Assembly (NCBI RefSeq): GCF_002127325.2
Contig: NC_035433.2
Coordinates: 148,006,435-148,070,434 of the forward strand
Direction of reading: 5' to 3'
From: Helianthus annuus
Taxonomy: Eukaryota > Streptophyta > Magnoliopsida > Asterales > Asteraceae
Length of the DNA: 64,000 nucleotides
Below, one piece after another: positions 47,256-58,838 of the stretch. The notes under the pieces were generated by a model. That model did not search any database and was not told the origin of the DNA. It saw only the letters and a program-made list of their open reading frames with translations. The number at the start of each line of letters is the position of its first letter. Position 1 is the first letter of the stretch. Both the position numbers and the translations under genes were made by a program.

Positions 47256-48009
47256 CATGCCTGCTGTTTCTTTTCTCCACAGCCGCAATTGGTGGGATTA
47301 CGTAGACCAGATGGCAATTGGTGACTTAACTTGAGAATGGTGTTTAACCTCATCAATCATTATGGTATTTGTGTATTGCTTATGATGTGCACGAAATTTG
47401 GCACTCTAACCACAAGGTAATCCTTGGTGTCTAGATTTTATGTTTCGATTTGCTTTTGTTTAATTTCGTCATTAAATTTGTGGTATAAACGCTAGTTGAT
47501 TAGGGATCACTTATGGGTTCCACTGTTTGTTACATAAGCTAAGTGAGATCATGACTTCTTTAAATATGAGTTAGGATCATGTATGTTTTGGTAATTACCT
47601 TGTTTGTTTCGATCAAGCTGCAGGGTAATTACACATCACATTCATATGTGATTATTACTGGTTGTCTTTGTAGTTCTGTTTTGAAGCTATCCAATTAAAC
47701 AACAATACATGCGTGATTGAGTGTAAGATTTGGAGCAGCTTTCTAGTTTCAATTTTATACGCACATACATCCCAATGATATTGGACAATGCTTTAGCATT
47801 TTCATTTTCTAAAAGAAACATAGGACAAATAGCCATAGACAAACTATTGAGTCCAAATTTCTTTATCTATACCTCCAACTATGACATTTCGAGCTTGTCC
47901 TCAATTTTTAAGGTTCATTTTCATCTGATTTTAATTGCAAAACACAAAATATAGCAGGCCTCATTCACTTACCCATTTAATTAGACGTCTATTTCCAGTC
48001 TCAATTTTA
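47256..48009. other. Intergenic DNA downstream of the NLR
   Basis: AT-rich, no gene recognised. Presumed 3' UTR at the start. Confidence 0.35.
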
Positions 48010-48580
48010 CTTTATAAAAAAGTTTTATGTATTATTTTTTTCAATGAGGAAATGAGAAATACACAATTGTACTTATAAAAACTATTGTTTTGTTTCTATT
48101 TAGTCGAGTGATTGTTGCATTCATTAATTGAATGTTTCGTTGCTCCACTTGGAATTGAAGACACTAAATTCATAGTGGCTTACATATACACACGTTACAG
48201 GGTGCTCGCGTGATGAAACAAGAAGTATACAATAGTAATTTTATAACATGTTAATTTTTGTCAAATAAAAAAACTAAAAAAAAACTTTAACAATATCATA
48301 CTCAAATTAAAGAGAATAAAATATTGGTTTTTATAGAGTAATTTTTTGTTATAAATAGTAACGTATGAAAAAACTATAGTCATTTAAAAATTGCAGGGAA
48401 AGTTGTTTAAAAAGTTTTAAGTATTATTTTTCTCATTGAGGAAATGAGAAATACACGATTATACTTTAAAAAAGTATACACTTTTCCTTTTGTTTCTATT
48501 TAGTCGAGTGATGGTTGCATTCATTATTTGAATGTTTCCTTGCTTCGCCTAGAATTGAAGACCCTAAGACCACAAGATGT
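48010..48580 (+). repeat. Two direct copies of a 170-bp segment
   Basis: 48010-48180 and about 48395-48565 share long stretches (TCAATGAGGAAATGAGAAAT / TCATTGAGGAAATGAGAAAT; TTTCTATTTAGTCGAGTGAT in both) with a few indels. About 385 bases apart. Origin unknown. Confidence 0.7.
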
Positions 48581-48898
48581 GAGTTTGGTTTTGTGGCGTT
48601 TATGTCACACCACATCGCACACACCATCCCGGAAACCCTGTGGACCATGGTGTTTATGTTTGGGGGTTTCCACCGGCGTGGAGGTGGTTTGTGGGTCGAC
48701 GTAGCGTTTACTGATTGAGGTGGCTTATAGCCGTTGGACCCCAACAAAACAATTTAAAAAGAAAAGAAAAATTCAATTAAAAAAATAATTTAACCCACCT
48801 ATATAAAACTTTTCACAATTTTTCAGCTCACTTTCTTCTACCCAACTATATTTCATCCTTCATTTTTATAAAACCTCTCAACTTTTTATAAAAAAATA
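48581..48898 (+). promoter_or_regulatory. Likely 5' flank of the Harbinger-type ORF1
   Basis: GC-richer DNA followed by a TATA-like CTATATAAAAC near 48800, about 100 bases before the first ATG of the pseudogene. The outer end of the element was not located. Confidence 0.35.
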
Positions 48899-50849
48899 AT
48901 GCATCCACACAACCGCAACTTCCATCCAAACAAGCCTTATGGTGTGGGTTAAGTATGGAACACCACTTCGCCTCAAGGGTCTCAACCGGTCCGCAACTTC
49001 GATCCGAGCATAATGGCATATGGATATCTACTTGCAAACCTACCTTTTATGTTTCCACATCAAATGCAAGCTCAACAACAACCGCTCACCCCTCTATCCC
49101 AAACGCCCCCTACACCCGAATCCGTATTGGAAACTCAACTTAAACCACCCGAATCAAAAAACGAAACCATAAAAAGAAAACCGAGGCCAAGAAGGAAAAA
49201 GCAATAGAGGATCGTCGCGTATATATGTAAACGGATGACGAAGAGTTGGTGTTGACGAAAGCTTGGCTTTCAATTTCAAAGAATTCGGTTTTCGGTATAA
49301 TTTGGTTTTTATTTATTGTAAGAAAATATTTCTTATACTTATAATATATATTGTTTTTAATAGGTACCAACCAACATAGTGACGATTTTTGGAACCGAAT
49401 AAATGACCTATATCACAAAACCTTGGGACGAGATTACTATCCAATAAATGATAGTCTCTCGTCAAAGTAGCGTGAAATAAATACCGTCATGACCGCCTTC
49501 AACTGTGACATCTCGTATTTTCAATCTTTCCATTTTTGTCAAGTCTACTTGTACTTTCTATTTTTGTAAGTTGTACCTTTGTGGTATTTGGTTTTATTCC
49601 CAAATTGTACTCGAGACTTGAAATCATAATGAAAATGCATGATTTTATGCATATTTGTGTTTAAATGCTATGTATTGTCGAAACAATTGAAAGCATGTTG
49701 AAACTATGTTAAACACGTAAAAACAGTGAAATTGCATCTTAATCTCAGCTCTTAAATTCATCGTTGCCAAGAGATTACCCTAAACCGTACAAAAATTGGG
49801 AATTTATACGTTAATTCGGTGAAAATATCAAAATTTGGGTTAAAATGATTTTTATATTATTTTATCAATATTTTAAATAAATAAATTAATAATTAAAATT
49901 AAATAAATAAATAAAAAAAACTGTTTTTTTATGATTTTGAGTATTTTGGTTAATTAAACTAACTCCGTTAGTGAAAACCCAGTTAATTCAGCTAACCGGG
50001 TTAATTTTATTAAAGGGCAGTAACTCAGTTAGTGACTAACCCAGTTAATTCAGAATAACTGTTAATAAAAAAAATGGTTGAACCGCGCGTGGAACCAGAA
50101 TCGAAATCGTGACCTCGCATATAACAAGCAACTTACTAACCACTCGGTCGGGAATGCCACATCCAACATATCCGAATTTAATTCTATTTAACATAACATT
50201 AAATACGCTGAATTTGAATCAAAAGAAACCGCCCAGAACCTGCTCGTCTTCTCCGATTAGCACATGATCGGACCTGACTTTTCATTACTCTGTAACCGAC
50301 GGTCGCATCTTCTATAAAAACCGACCCCACCTTTCTTCGTTTGTTCCTTCGCAATTGATTCCCGAAACCAAACCAAACCGCAAACCGTAACCGAACTGAA
50401 ACCACCGGAATTTTACTTCTCGCCGGACCACCTCCGGCCACCACCGGGAACCACCGGCTGCTGCCGCCGTCGAACCACCGCACCACCATCTTCGCCGGTG
50501 ACCACCTTGTCCGGTACCTTCTCCTTCTCCCGACTTTACTTTTTTTTTCTGATTTCGATATTTTTTTGTGTATTATTATTTGTTACTGTAATATAATGAT
50601 TAATATTAATGTTAATATTATTAATATTATTTATTAGTATTATTATTATAATTAATATTATTATCAGGAATATTATATTACTAATAAGATATAATAAGAT
50701 TATTATTATAATTATCAGAATTATTATCGGATTTGTTTTCAGAATTATTACTTAAACAATCTGAATTATTATTTATTTTCAGATTTATTTTATAAATTCA
50801 GAATTGACATTTTATAATAATCAGATTTATTTAAATTAATCATATTATA

Positions 50850-51078
50850 TGTTACGATAAAAGAAGAAGACAGAACTTTAGAGAGGGAAAAAGCTAATTC
50901 ATTTCATCGATGATCTCTAACTGTTACAAACTGACTCATATACAGACTAACGACCTAACGACTTTACAACAATAACACCTTCAACTATTACAGAATTACA
51001 ACTACCCCCTTCAACTTATTTCCTTATTACAACTTCCACTATTGACATAATACCCCCTTTGACTATAACAACGTAACA
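50850..51078 (-). repeat. 3' LTR of the Gypsy element
   Basis: 229 bases, + strand start TGTTACGATAAAAG and end AACGTAACA. Identical by eye to the copy at 55806-56034. Confidence 0.95.
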
Positions 51079-51107
51079 ATACTTTCCCCATATAGAGATT
51101 CTTGACC

Positions 51108-54100
51108 TCAAGAATCTACAGGAAAATAAGGAAACTGCAGCATAAAGTCAGCTGAATTCATCCAAGTTGCATCATGGAGAGGGTGGTCTTGCCACTGTAC
51201 TAAGAATTTAACAATAGCTCGATTGCCTTGTTTAGCTATCTTCCGATCAATGATCTTCATAGGTTGCAATTCCTGAACTGCAGCAGTGGGTAGATCAATG
51301 ATTTGAGCAGGAGGCCCGGCAGCACGTTTCAATAAGGAAACGTGAAATGTATGATGAATCAATGATCCAGCAGGTAAATCCAATTTATAGGCTGCAGCTC
51401 CAATTTTCTCCAGAATTAAGAAGGGACCATAATATTTTGGAGACAATTTAGAGTATTTGTGAGTGCGAAGAGAAGTCTGCACATAAGGATGCAATTTGAG
51501 ATACACCCAATCACCTGCTGTAAATGACCTTTCACTCCTGTGATTGTCAGCAAATTGTTTCATGCGGTTTCGAGCTTTATCTAATGAGTCTTTGACTTTT
51601 GAGAGCATGGTGTCTCTTTCTTGTAAGAGATCTTCCACGGCAGCAACATTAGTAGCAGCAGGAACATGTGGAAAGTGAATAGGTGGGTCTACTCCAAACA
51701 ATGCTTTAAAAGGAGACATATAAATGGCTGAGTGCCATGATGTATTGTACCACCATTGTGCTAAAGACAGCCACTTGTGCCACTAAGAAGGGGCATACAT
51801 GGTCATACACCTCAAATATGTTTCAAGGCATCTATTTAAAACTTCAGTTTATCCATCCGATTGAGGATGATAAGCTGTGGACAAAGCCTGAGTAATTCCC
51901 TGCAATCTTAAAAATTCTTTCCAAAAGTTGCTCAAAAATAATGCATCCCTATCAGAAACAATTGTTTGGGGACAGCCATGGATCTTAAACACATAATCCA
52001 GCATCACCTGCGCCACTTTAGTAGCTGAATAAGGGTGTTTTAAGGAGATGAAATGACCATATTTTGTCAACCTATCCACCACAACCAAAATAGTATCAAA
52101 ACCCTGAGACATTGGCAGACCACCAATAAAGTCCATCGAAACATCAGAAAAAATGGACTGAGGAACAGGCAGGGGATTTAAGAGACCAGGAGTTGCAACA
52201 GTCTCATATTTTGCCCTTAAACAAATATCACAATTCTTGACAAAGGATTTAACATCTTTGGAAGCTCCTTTCCAATAGAATATTTCCTTCAACCTTTGAA
52301 GAGTAGCATAGATGCCTGAATGTCCACCTTGGGCAGAAGAATGACATAACACCAGAAGATCATGTCTAAGGGCAGGAACCTTTGGAATCCACAATTTATT
52401 TTTTCTTCTAAGAATTTGACCATCCCAAGAGTATTTATCCCCACCAAGACCATTTTGCAGTTTCAAAATTAAATCTTGTGCCTCTTGATCATTGAGTAGG
52501 GCATCAACAATCTTTTGTAATAACAATGGTTGATAAGAAGACAAGGACATTTGAAACAAGGCAGCCCCATGTACTCTGGATAAAGCATCCGCGGCACCAT
52601 TATCAACACCTTTTTTATAGACTATATCATAGTCATAACCCATCAATTTACTTAGCCATGTGTGTTGTAAAGGAGTCGTGATTTTTTGTTCCAGCAAGTG
52701 CTTTAAACTTTTCTGATCGGTTCTGATTGTAAAATGCTTTAGAATCAAATATTGATGCCAATGTTTCACGGCCATTAGAATTGCTAACAACTCTTTCTCA
52801 TAAACTGATAAGGTAGTTTGCTTAACTGAAAGGGCCTTACTTACAAAAGCAATTGGATGCTGATCTTGCATTAAGACAGCTCCCAGTCCCTTTGATGATG
52901 CATCTGTTTCTACCACGAACTCCTTAGACCAATTTGGAAGAGCCAAGACAGGAGCTTGAATCAGGGCCAGTTTAAGTCTATCAAAAGCTGTTTGTGCAAT
53001 CTCTGACCATTTAAAAGCATCTTTCTGCAACAATGTGGTCAAAGGTTTGGCTATAGCCCCATAGGAAGAAATAAACCTCCTATAATAACCTGTTAATCCC
53101 AAAAAACCCCTCAATTGCTTGACTGTCATAGGAGTGGGCCAATCTCTTATGGCACTGATTTTAGACGGATCAGTGGCTACTCCTTGCTTGGATATGACAT
53201 GACCCAAGTACTCAACTTTAGTGCCTGCAAAACTGCATTTTGATTTCTTGGCTAACAGATTATGATCTCTAAATAGCTGCAAAACTTCTCTCAGATCAGT
53301 CAAATGTTGTTGCATATTTTGGCTATACACTAAAATGTCATCAAAGAAAACAAGAACTGTTTTCCTTAATAACTTTTGAAAAATAGAGTTCATTAAGCCT
53401 TGGAATGTCGCAGGAGCATTAGTCAACCCAAAAGGAAGGACCAGAAACTCAAATAAACCCTGATGAGTACGAAATGCAGTTTTGTGAATATCATCAACAT
53501 GCATCCTGATCTGGTGATAACCACTTCTGAGATCCAACTTAGAAAAAACCTCAGCACCACCCAGTTCTTCTAATAATTCCTCAATCAAAGGAATTGGAAA
53601 TATGTTTTTTACTGTATTCTCGTTTAACTTCCTATAATCAACGCATAACCTCCATGATCCATCTTTTTTTTTTAACAAGAACCACAGGGGAAGCAAATGA
53701 GCTGACACTATCTCGAATAAAGCCTAGATCTTTCATTTCTTGAACCATTTTCTCAATCACGTCTTTTTGGCCTATAGGGTATCTATAGGCTCTTTGATTG
53801 ATCACCGCACTCTCATTAATCAATTGAATTTTATGGTCGCAAGACCTCTTTGGAGGTAAACTTTTGGGTTCTTGAAAAACATCATCAAACTCAGTTAAAA
53901 GGGCATTCATTTGTTCAGACTCATGCCCTTCTATTACCTTGGCTTGGTGTTGAAATGCTCCATCTAACTGGATGCTACACATCTGAGCCTGACTTCCATT
54001 TGCTTTTAATTGTTTAACCATCATTTCCATAGAGCACAAGCTCAAACTGGATTGAAACTGTTTAGCCCCTTTTAATTCAAAAGTTTGGGATCCAATCTTA

Positions 54101-55542
54101 AACTTCATTGTGAGAGTCTTAAAATTCCAAATGATATTATTTAAAGTTTGTAACCACTGAATACCAAGAACCATGTCATAGTTTTTTAAGGGCAGCAAAA
54201 GAACATCAGATTTATACCACACCCCTTGCATTACCCATTGGAAATCTTGACATAAACGAGTACATGGAAGATTATTACCATCAGCAACTATAACAGGCAT
54301 TGAGGTTACCTCTTTCATAGGGCATCGCAGCTTGGCAGCCAATTCAGAATCTAAAAAATTGTGTGTTGACCCAGAATCAATTAAGATCTGCAACTGTCTT
54401 GTACCTATGCAACCAATCACTTTCATAGTATTAAAAGAAGGTACTCCCATTAAAGCATTCAGTGAAATTTGTGGCTCCATTGACAGATCTTGTATATTAA
54501 TCATATCCGTTGCCTCACACCCTTCATCATCTGCCTCAATATGGAGAGAATACAGTTGCTTAAACTTGCAATTGTGGGTAGATGTATACTTCTCGGGGCA
54601 CCAAAAACACTCCCCCTTGGCTAACTTTTCTTGTGCTTCTTTTGTTGGTATCTTTCTAATAGGTTTGGCTGTTTTATTTACAGGTGTGGGTAGTAATGCT
54701 AAGGCATTAGTATTAGTAGCCTTGAATGAACTATTTGAAGTTGTTAAAGGCTGATTGCTACCTTTGAATGACGTACTAGTGGAAGACATAGTACTTGTAG
54801 TGGAACCAGACCATTTCTTGACTTCTTTTGGCCCAAACAAGGTAGAATAAACGACTTCTTGTTGTTTGGCCATGGCAATTGCGTCTCGAACTGTCTTTGG
54901 TTTGAAAATTTTCACCAAACATCTGATCTCAGGCTTTAATCCTGCTATGAACAAACCAGCAGCATATTCTTCACACAATACGACTCTATAAAGCAAAGCA
55001 TCGAAAGCTTCACAATATTCTTGTAAAGTACTTGTTTGTTGCAAATTCTTTAGGTCTTCCATCGGTTCTTCAGATAACCGTGTTGAAAATCTATTGGTTA
55101 TGGATCTTTCGTAATCTGCCCAATTCATCTCTTCCACCACTCGGTTTTGACTATTAACATGCAATTGGTGCCATTGTAATGCAGCACCTTCTAAATTGAT
55201 TACAGCAATTTGTACCTTGTGTGCCTCTGGTGTCTTATCAATTGTAAAGAAATGTTTACATTTGTATATCCAGCCTTCGACATCCTCACCATTGAATTTA
55301 GGAAAATCTAATCGTCCCAATCGAACAAATCTGGAATCCCCATTTCTATCTCGATCCATTCCTCTATTATTCAGCATTTCTTTCAACTCTGTCAATTGTG
55401 AACACAACACCGCCATTTGACCTTGTAAACTCTGGATATTTCCCGAATTCTCCTCAGCTATCGCTCTCTGAACTTGAATGGCCTGTGCATTATCTCTGAT
55501 TAACTCTTGTAATTTCTCCATTCCTTGATGTCTCGTCGGCAT
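51108..55542 (-). pseudogene. Gypsy gag-pol with three disabling changes
   Basis: Start taken at ATG 55542 (MPTRHQGMEKLQEL), since the upstream frame to 55692 looks like leader. In order: Gag (LDFPKFNGEDVEGWIYKC), a CCHC-like knuckle (CFWCPEKYTSTHNC near 54590), protease LIDSGSTHNFLD near 54375, reverse transcriptase (LDLRSGYHQIRM; catalytic FFDDILVYS near 53345), RNase H (VETDASSKGLGAV near 52900), integrase zinc finger (HSSAQGGHSG, CDICLRAK), core (MDFIGGLP, near 52130; YHPQSDG) and a chromodomain-like end (VKFLVQWQDHPLHDATW near 51190). Breaks: one extra base in a run of 10 A on the coding strand (53664-53673), and two stops, at 51849-51851 (TAA) and 51783-51785 (TAG), each at a Gln codon position. 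Not functional as read. Confidence 0.93.
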
Positions 55543-55792
55543 AAACGATTGTAACCCTAGTTTCCCAATTTGAGTACAAAACACGAAAACGAAGAACAAA
55601 TTGAAGAATTCGAAGGGAAATTGATCGAAAGAATGATCAATTTCAACGATTTGAAGTGAAATTGAATTGAAATTGATCGAAAGAATGATCAATTTCGGTG
55701 AATTGAACGGACAGACGAACTGAATGATCGACTCAACTACTGAATTTGATGAATTAGGGCTTTGATTTCAAGAGCGTCCAGAGAATCGAACA

Positions 55793-55804
55793 GCTCTGAT
55801 ACCA
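55793..55804 (-). other. Primer binding site of the Gypsy element
   Basis: - strand TGGTATCAGAGC (tRNA-iMet), one base from the 5' LTR. Confidence 0.95.
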
Positions 55805-55805
55805 A

Positions 55806-56034
55806 TGTTACGATAAAAGAAGAAGACAGAACTTTAGAGAGGGAAAAAGCTAATTCATTTCATCGATGATCTCTAACTGTTACAAACTGACTCATATACA
55901 GACTAACGACCTAACGACTTTACAACAATAACACCTTCAACTATTACAGAATTACAACTACCCCCTTCAACTTATTTCCTTATTACAACTTCCACTATTG
56001 ACATAATACCCCCTTTGACTATAACAACGTAACA
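55806..56034 (-). repeat. 5' LTR of the Gypsy element
   Basis: 229 bases; see the element entry. The U3/R border is not obvious and no strong TATA box is seen. Confidence 0.95.
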
Positions 56035-56039
56035 TTATA

Positions 56040-56126
56040 TTATTACTGAAATAATTCAGAATAATGATTATAATCAGATTTATTATTTTAAATCAGAATT
56101 TTTATTTTTAAATCAGAATTATCATT

Positions 56127-56179
<53 letters not shown>

Positions 56180-56585
56180 GGAGGATGTATAGAAAACCCA
56201 CTTTAATTTAGAAAACCCGGGAAACTCAAAGCTCCCGATGGTTTTTTTCTTGAAAAAATTTACACATGTTATATACATGTTTTTAAGGGTTTTGGGCAAA
56301 AAAAATAAAAATAAAAAAAGCGCCAAGTAGATATTTAAAAAAAAATAAACAAGTTTTGGTGTAACACATGTTACATTCATCTGACATATTTGTAACATGT
56401 GTTACACCAAAAATTGTTTATTTTTTTTAAAAATATCTACTCGACGCTTTTTTGATTTTTTTTTGCCCAACACCTTTAAAAACATGTATATAACATGTGT
56501 AATTTTTTTTAAGAAAAAAAAAACATCGGGAGCTTTGAGTTTTCCGGGTTTTCTAAATTAAAGTGGGTTTTCTATAGATACTTAC

Positions 56586-56635
<50 letters not shown>

Positions 56636-57010
56636 CAGAATTATTAACAAATCAGAATTTCTATTTTTAAATCAGAATTATTATTTTATATATATTATTT
56701 AATTACTATTAAAATCAGAATTATTATTTTAATAAAACAGAATTTATATTCTATTATTTTAAATCAGAATTTATATTTTAAAAAGCAGAATTATTATTTT
56801 TATTTAATCAGAATTATCACTTTACATATATATATATATAATAATTAGATTCATTATTTTATATAATCAGATTTATTATTTTAAATCAAAATTATTAATC
56901 TATAATATTTATATCTATATATCAGAATTATTATTTATTTTAGTAAATAACATTTATAATATGTTGGTAAAATCAGAAATATTATCTTAATATTATATAC
57001 AAATCAGTAT
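56040..57010. repeat. AT-rich repeat of the AATCAGAATTATTATTTT word
   Basis: Roughly 18-22-base irregular units (AATCAGAATTATTATTTT and variants) before and after the foldback element, and again at 50735-50840 on the other side of the Gypsy insert. It is one array in the body of the solo LTR, later split by the two insertions. Confidence 0.65.
56177..56585. mobile_element. Foldback MITE between TA tracts
   Basis: About 400 bases. GTATAGAAAACCCACTTTAA at the left pairs with TTAAAGTGGGTTTTCTATAG at the right, arms of nearly 190 bases down to a short centre near 56380. Flanked on both sides by (TA)n of more than 40 bases (56132-56175 and 56587-56630), so the target may have been a TA microsatellite, or TA duplications have expanded. 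Confidence 0.8.
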
Positions 57011-58171
57011 TATTATATTTACTTATTTAAATGGTCATATATATCTCATTAAATGCAAAATATGAGATATATGATTGTTATTTTAGAAATGTTAATTTTA
57101 TTTTTATAAATGCCTAGTTATTAAATAATCTCTAAATTTCCAAATATTTAACAAAATCCTCCAAAATTAATAGGGTAATTCTCTTGTGCACATTCTCTTG
57201 GGAAATCCCTGATTCTTAATATTATTCCAAGAAATACGCAACGCAACCTAAGGTGAATATACATGACCCATTTTCCATTTTATCACATTTTTGGGTGCTG
57301 TATGCATTTTCTATATCAAAAACACTATGTTAAACATTTTTGCACTGTCAATCCACATTTCATGTGAATCTATTTGACTCATGTTAATCATGTTATGCTA
57401 ATGTTAAACATTTATGATTGTGTGTTCATTAACTTTGCAAGCCTCCCCTAACAATGGCAGCGCTGTAGGTTGTAATGCCCCTCCCATAATATTATGGGTA
57501 TTGTTAGGTTTATTCTATGTTACTCATGTTACCACCCTTCTAGGGTTAGGCTATGTTAATTGCGTTAAACTTTGGTTTGAACACATAAATTCATCGTTAC
57601 GAGTATAACTGTTAATATGAAATCATGTAGTCACGTGGATTTGATCATGTTAAACTATTTTAATCATATTATACTATATTCAAACTTGTATACTCGCCAA
57701 CATGTTTTGTTGACTTTATTTTAAATGCATACTGCAGGATGAGGAATCAAGATCTGAAGAAATAAATAGGATGGCCTAGAAACCCACCTATGAAATAAAC
57801 TTTGTTTAATGTTTGTTATTTCCTTTATGACAATGTATGAAACTTTGAAATTTTAATAAATTAAATTTAATTATATTGTCACATTTAGTGTTATGATGTC
57901 TTTGAACAGTTTGTATGTCTCATCCCGATGTTTCCGCCATCGGTTGGGGTGTGACATCAACGACCACTACAAAAACCTAAAGAACAACCAAAAAAGTGGC
58001 GAAACGGACTCCGACTTGTTGATGTGTGCGATGGCCTTGTATTCGGAAGGAAAGAAGCCACCTTTAAATTTATGCATTGTTGAGAAGTTGCGAAAAAACT
58101 CCCCAAAATGTGATTGAGTACCTTTAGTGGAACAATCGTCGTCCAAAAGGTCTAAAAGTTGCTCCTCCACT

Positions 58172-58838
58172 TGTAACACCTCGCTTTTGTAACTTTCCTT
58201 ATTTAGCATGTTTGTTCGTAACTTCCATTTATGGAAACTTGTATTCCCTTTGTAATCGTATTTCATTTCAAACGTTGTAATCCGAGGCTTGAATCATAGT
58301 GAAAACTCGATCTTTTATACACTTGTGTTATCCACAATGCGTAAATGCTTGTTAAACATTCGTGATATATGCATACTTGATACAATTTATACGCAAATTC
58401 ATACTTATTATACATGCAAAATTCATTTATACATTCATTTATTTATGCATTACACTTATACATTGCGCTTACATGTTTAACACACTTAAAACTGACAAAA
58501 TACGCGAATTGAAATTTCAAACATAAGGGACTGGTCCCTATCGCACGAGAGGACCCTCTTGTCCCATACGCCCCTTTCGTCCTTAATCCGTCTCATCCCA
58601 AACTCGTTCCGCAGTCTATAAATACCAACCCACTTCCTTCATTTCCATCCTTCACACTCTAGACTTTTCTCTCAAAATCTAACTTTGAGCATTTCTTTGG
58701 AGCTTGTCAAAACTACTATCTAAGTGAGTGTATAACTCACTAACAACTGTTTTCTTCTAATTTCTTCCATTTTTATAAACTTTTACAAGATTCTTCACGA
58801 AGCTTTAACTTGGTTTCTCAGATTTGCAATGACAAATT
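58172..58838 (+). repeat. 5' piece of an LTR (TGTAACACCTCG type)
   Basis: Starts TGTAACACCTCGCTTTTG right behind the Myb-like pseudogene. Has a TATA box (TCTATAAATACC near 58617) and R-like downstream DNA. It ends where another LTR begins at 58839; its remainder must lie beyond the window. Confidence 0.6.

Larger units (their letters stand above)
50850..56034 (-). mobile_element. Complete chromovirus-type Gypsy element
   Basis: 5185 bases with LTRs 50850-51078 and 55806-56034 (229 bases each), which I read as identical base for base. Perfect target duplication TTATA at 50845-50849 and 56035-56039. Primer binding site at 55793-55804. Before the 3' LTR the - strand has the purine stretch ATGGGGAAAG (about 51082-51091). 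Short LTRs and a chromodomain at the end of integrase indicate a chromovirus of the Reina-like kind. Identical LTRs mean a very recent insertion. Confidence 0.95.
49504..57956 (+). mobile_element. Solo LTR (about 3.26 kb) carrying nested inserts
   Basis: Starts TGTGACATCTCG and ends GGTTGGGGTGTGACA. Perfect target duplication TCAAC at 49499-49503 and 57957-57961. Subtracting the Gypsy insert and its duplication (5190 bases) leaves about 3263 bases. A CTATAAAAACC box lies near 50313, followed by a CACCGG-rich R/U5-like part. The body is very AT-rich. It interrupts the Myb-like pseudogene exactly between two conserved peptides, confirming the boundaries. Confidence 0.85.
48899..58130 (+). pseudogene. 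PIF/Harbinger-type ORF1 (Myb/SANT-like), split
   Basis: Peptides before the break: MHPHNRNFHPNKPYG, FMFPHQMQAQQQPLTP, basic KRKPRPRRKK, then the Myb-like core TDDEELVLTKAWLSISKNSV. An intron (GTATAA to TTAATAG, about 49293-49362) is followed by DDFWNRINDLYHKTLGRDYY and INTVMTAFN. At 49503 a solo LTR interrupts. The frame resumes at 57962 with DHYKNLKNNQKSGETDSDLL and MCAMALYSEGKKPP, then a frameshift. In-frame stops: one near 48952, TAA near 49230 where the Myb core begins, and TAG near 49470 in place of Trp. ORF1 of these DNA transposons binds DNA beside the transposase; host-gene lists often mislabel such proteins. No transposase is seen. Non-functional. Confidence 0.72.

Noticed and set aside
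47080..47356. A separate gene in the GAAGATGAT region, on either strand
   Set aside because: The + strand frame with a Met-Lys repeat and the - strand Ser repeat are other frames of the same microsatellite; the acidic frame with a splice acceptor is the only plausible one.
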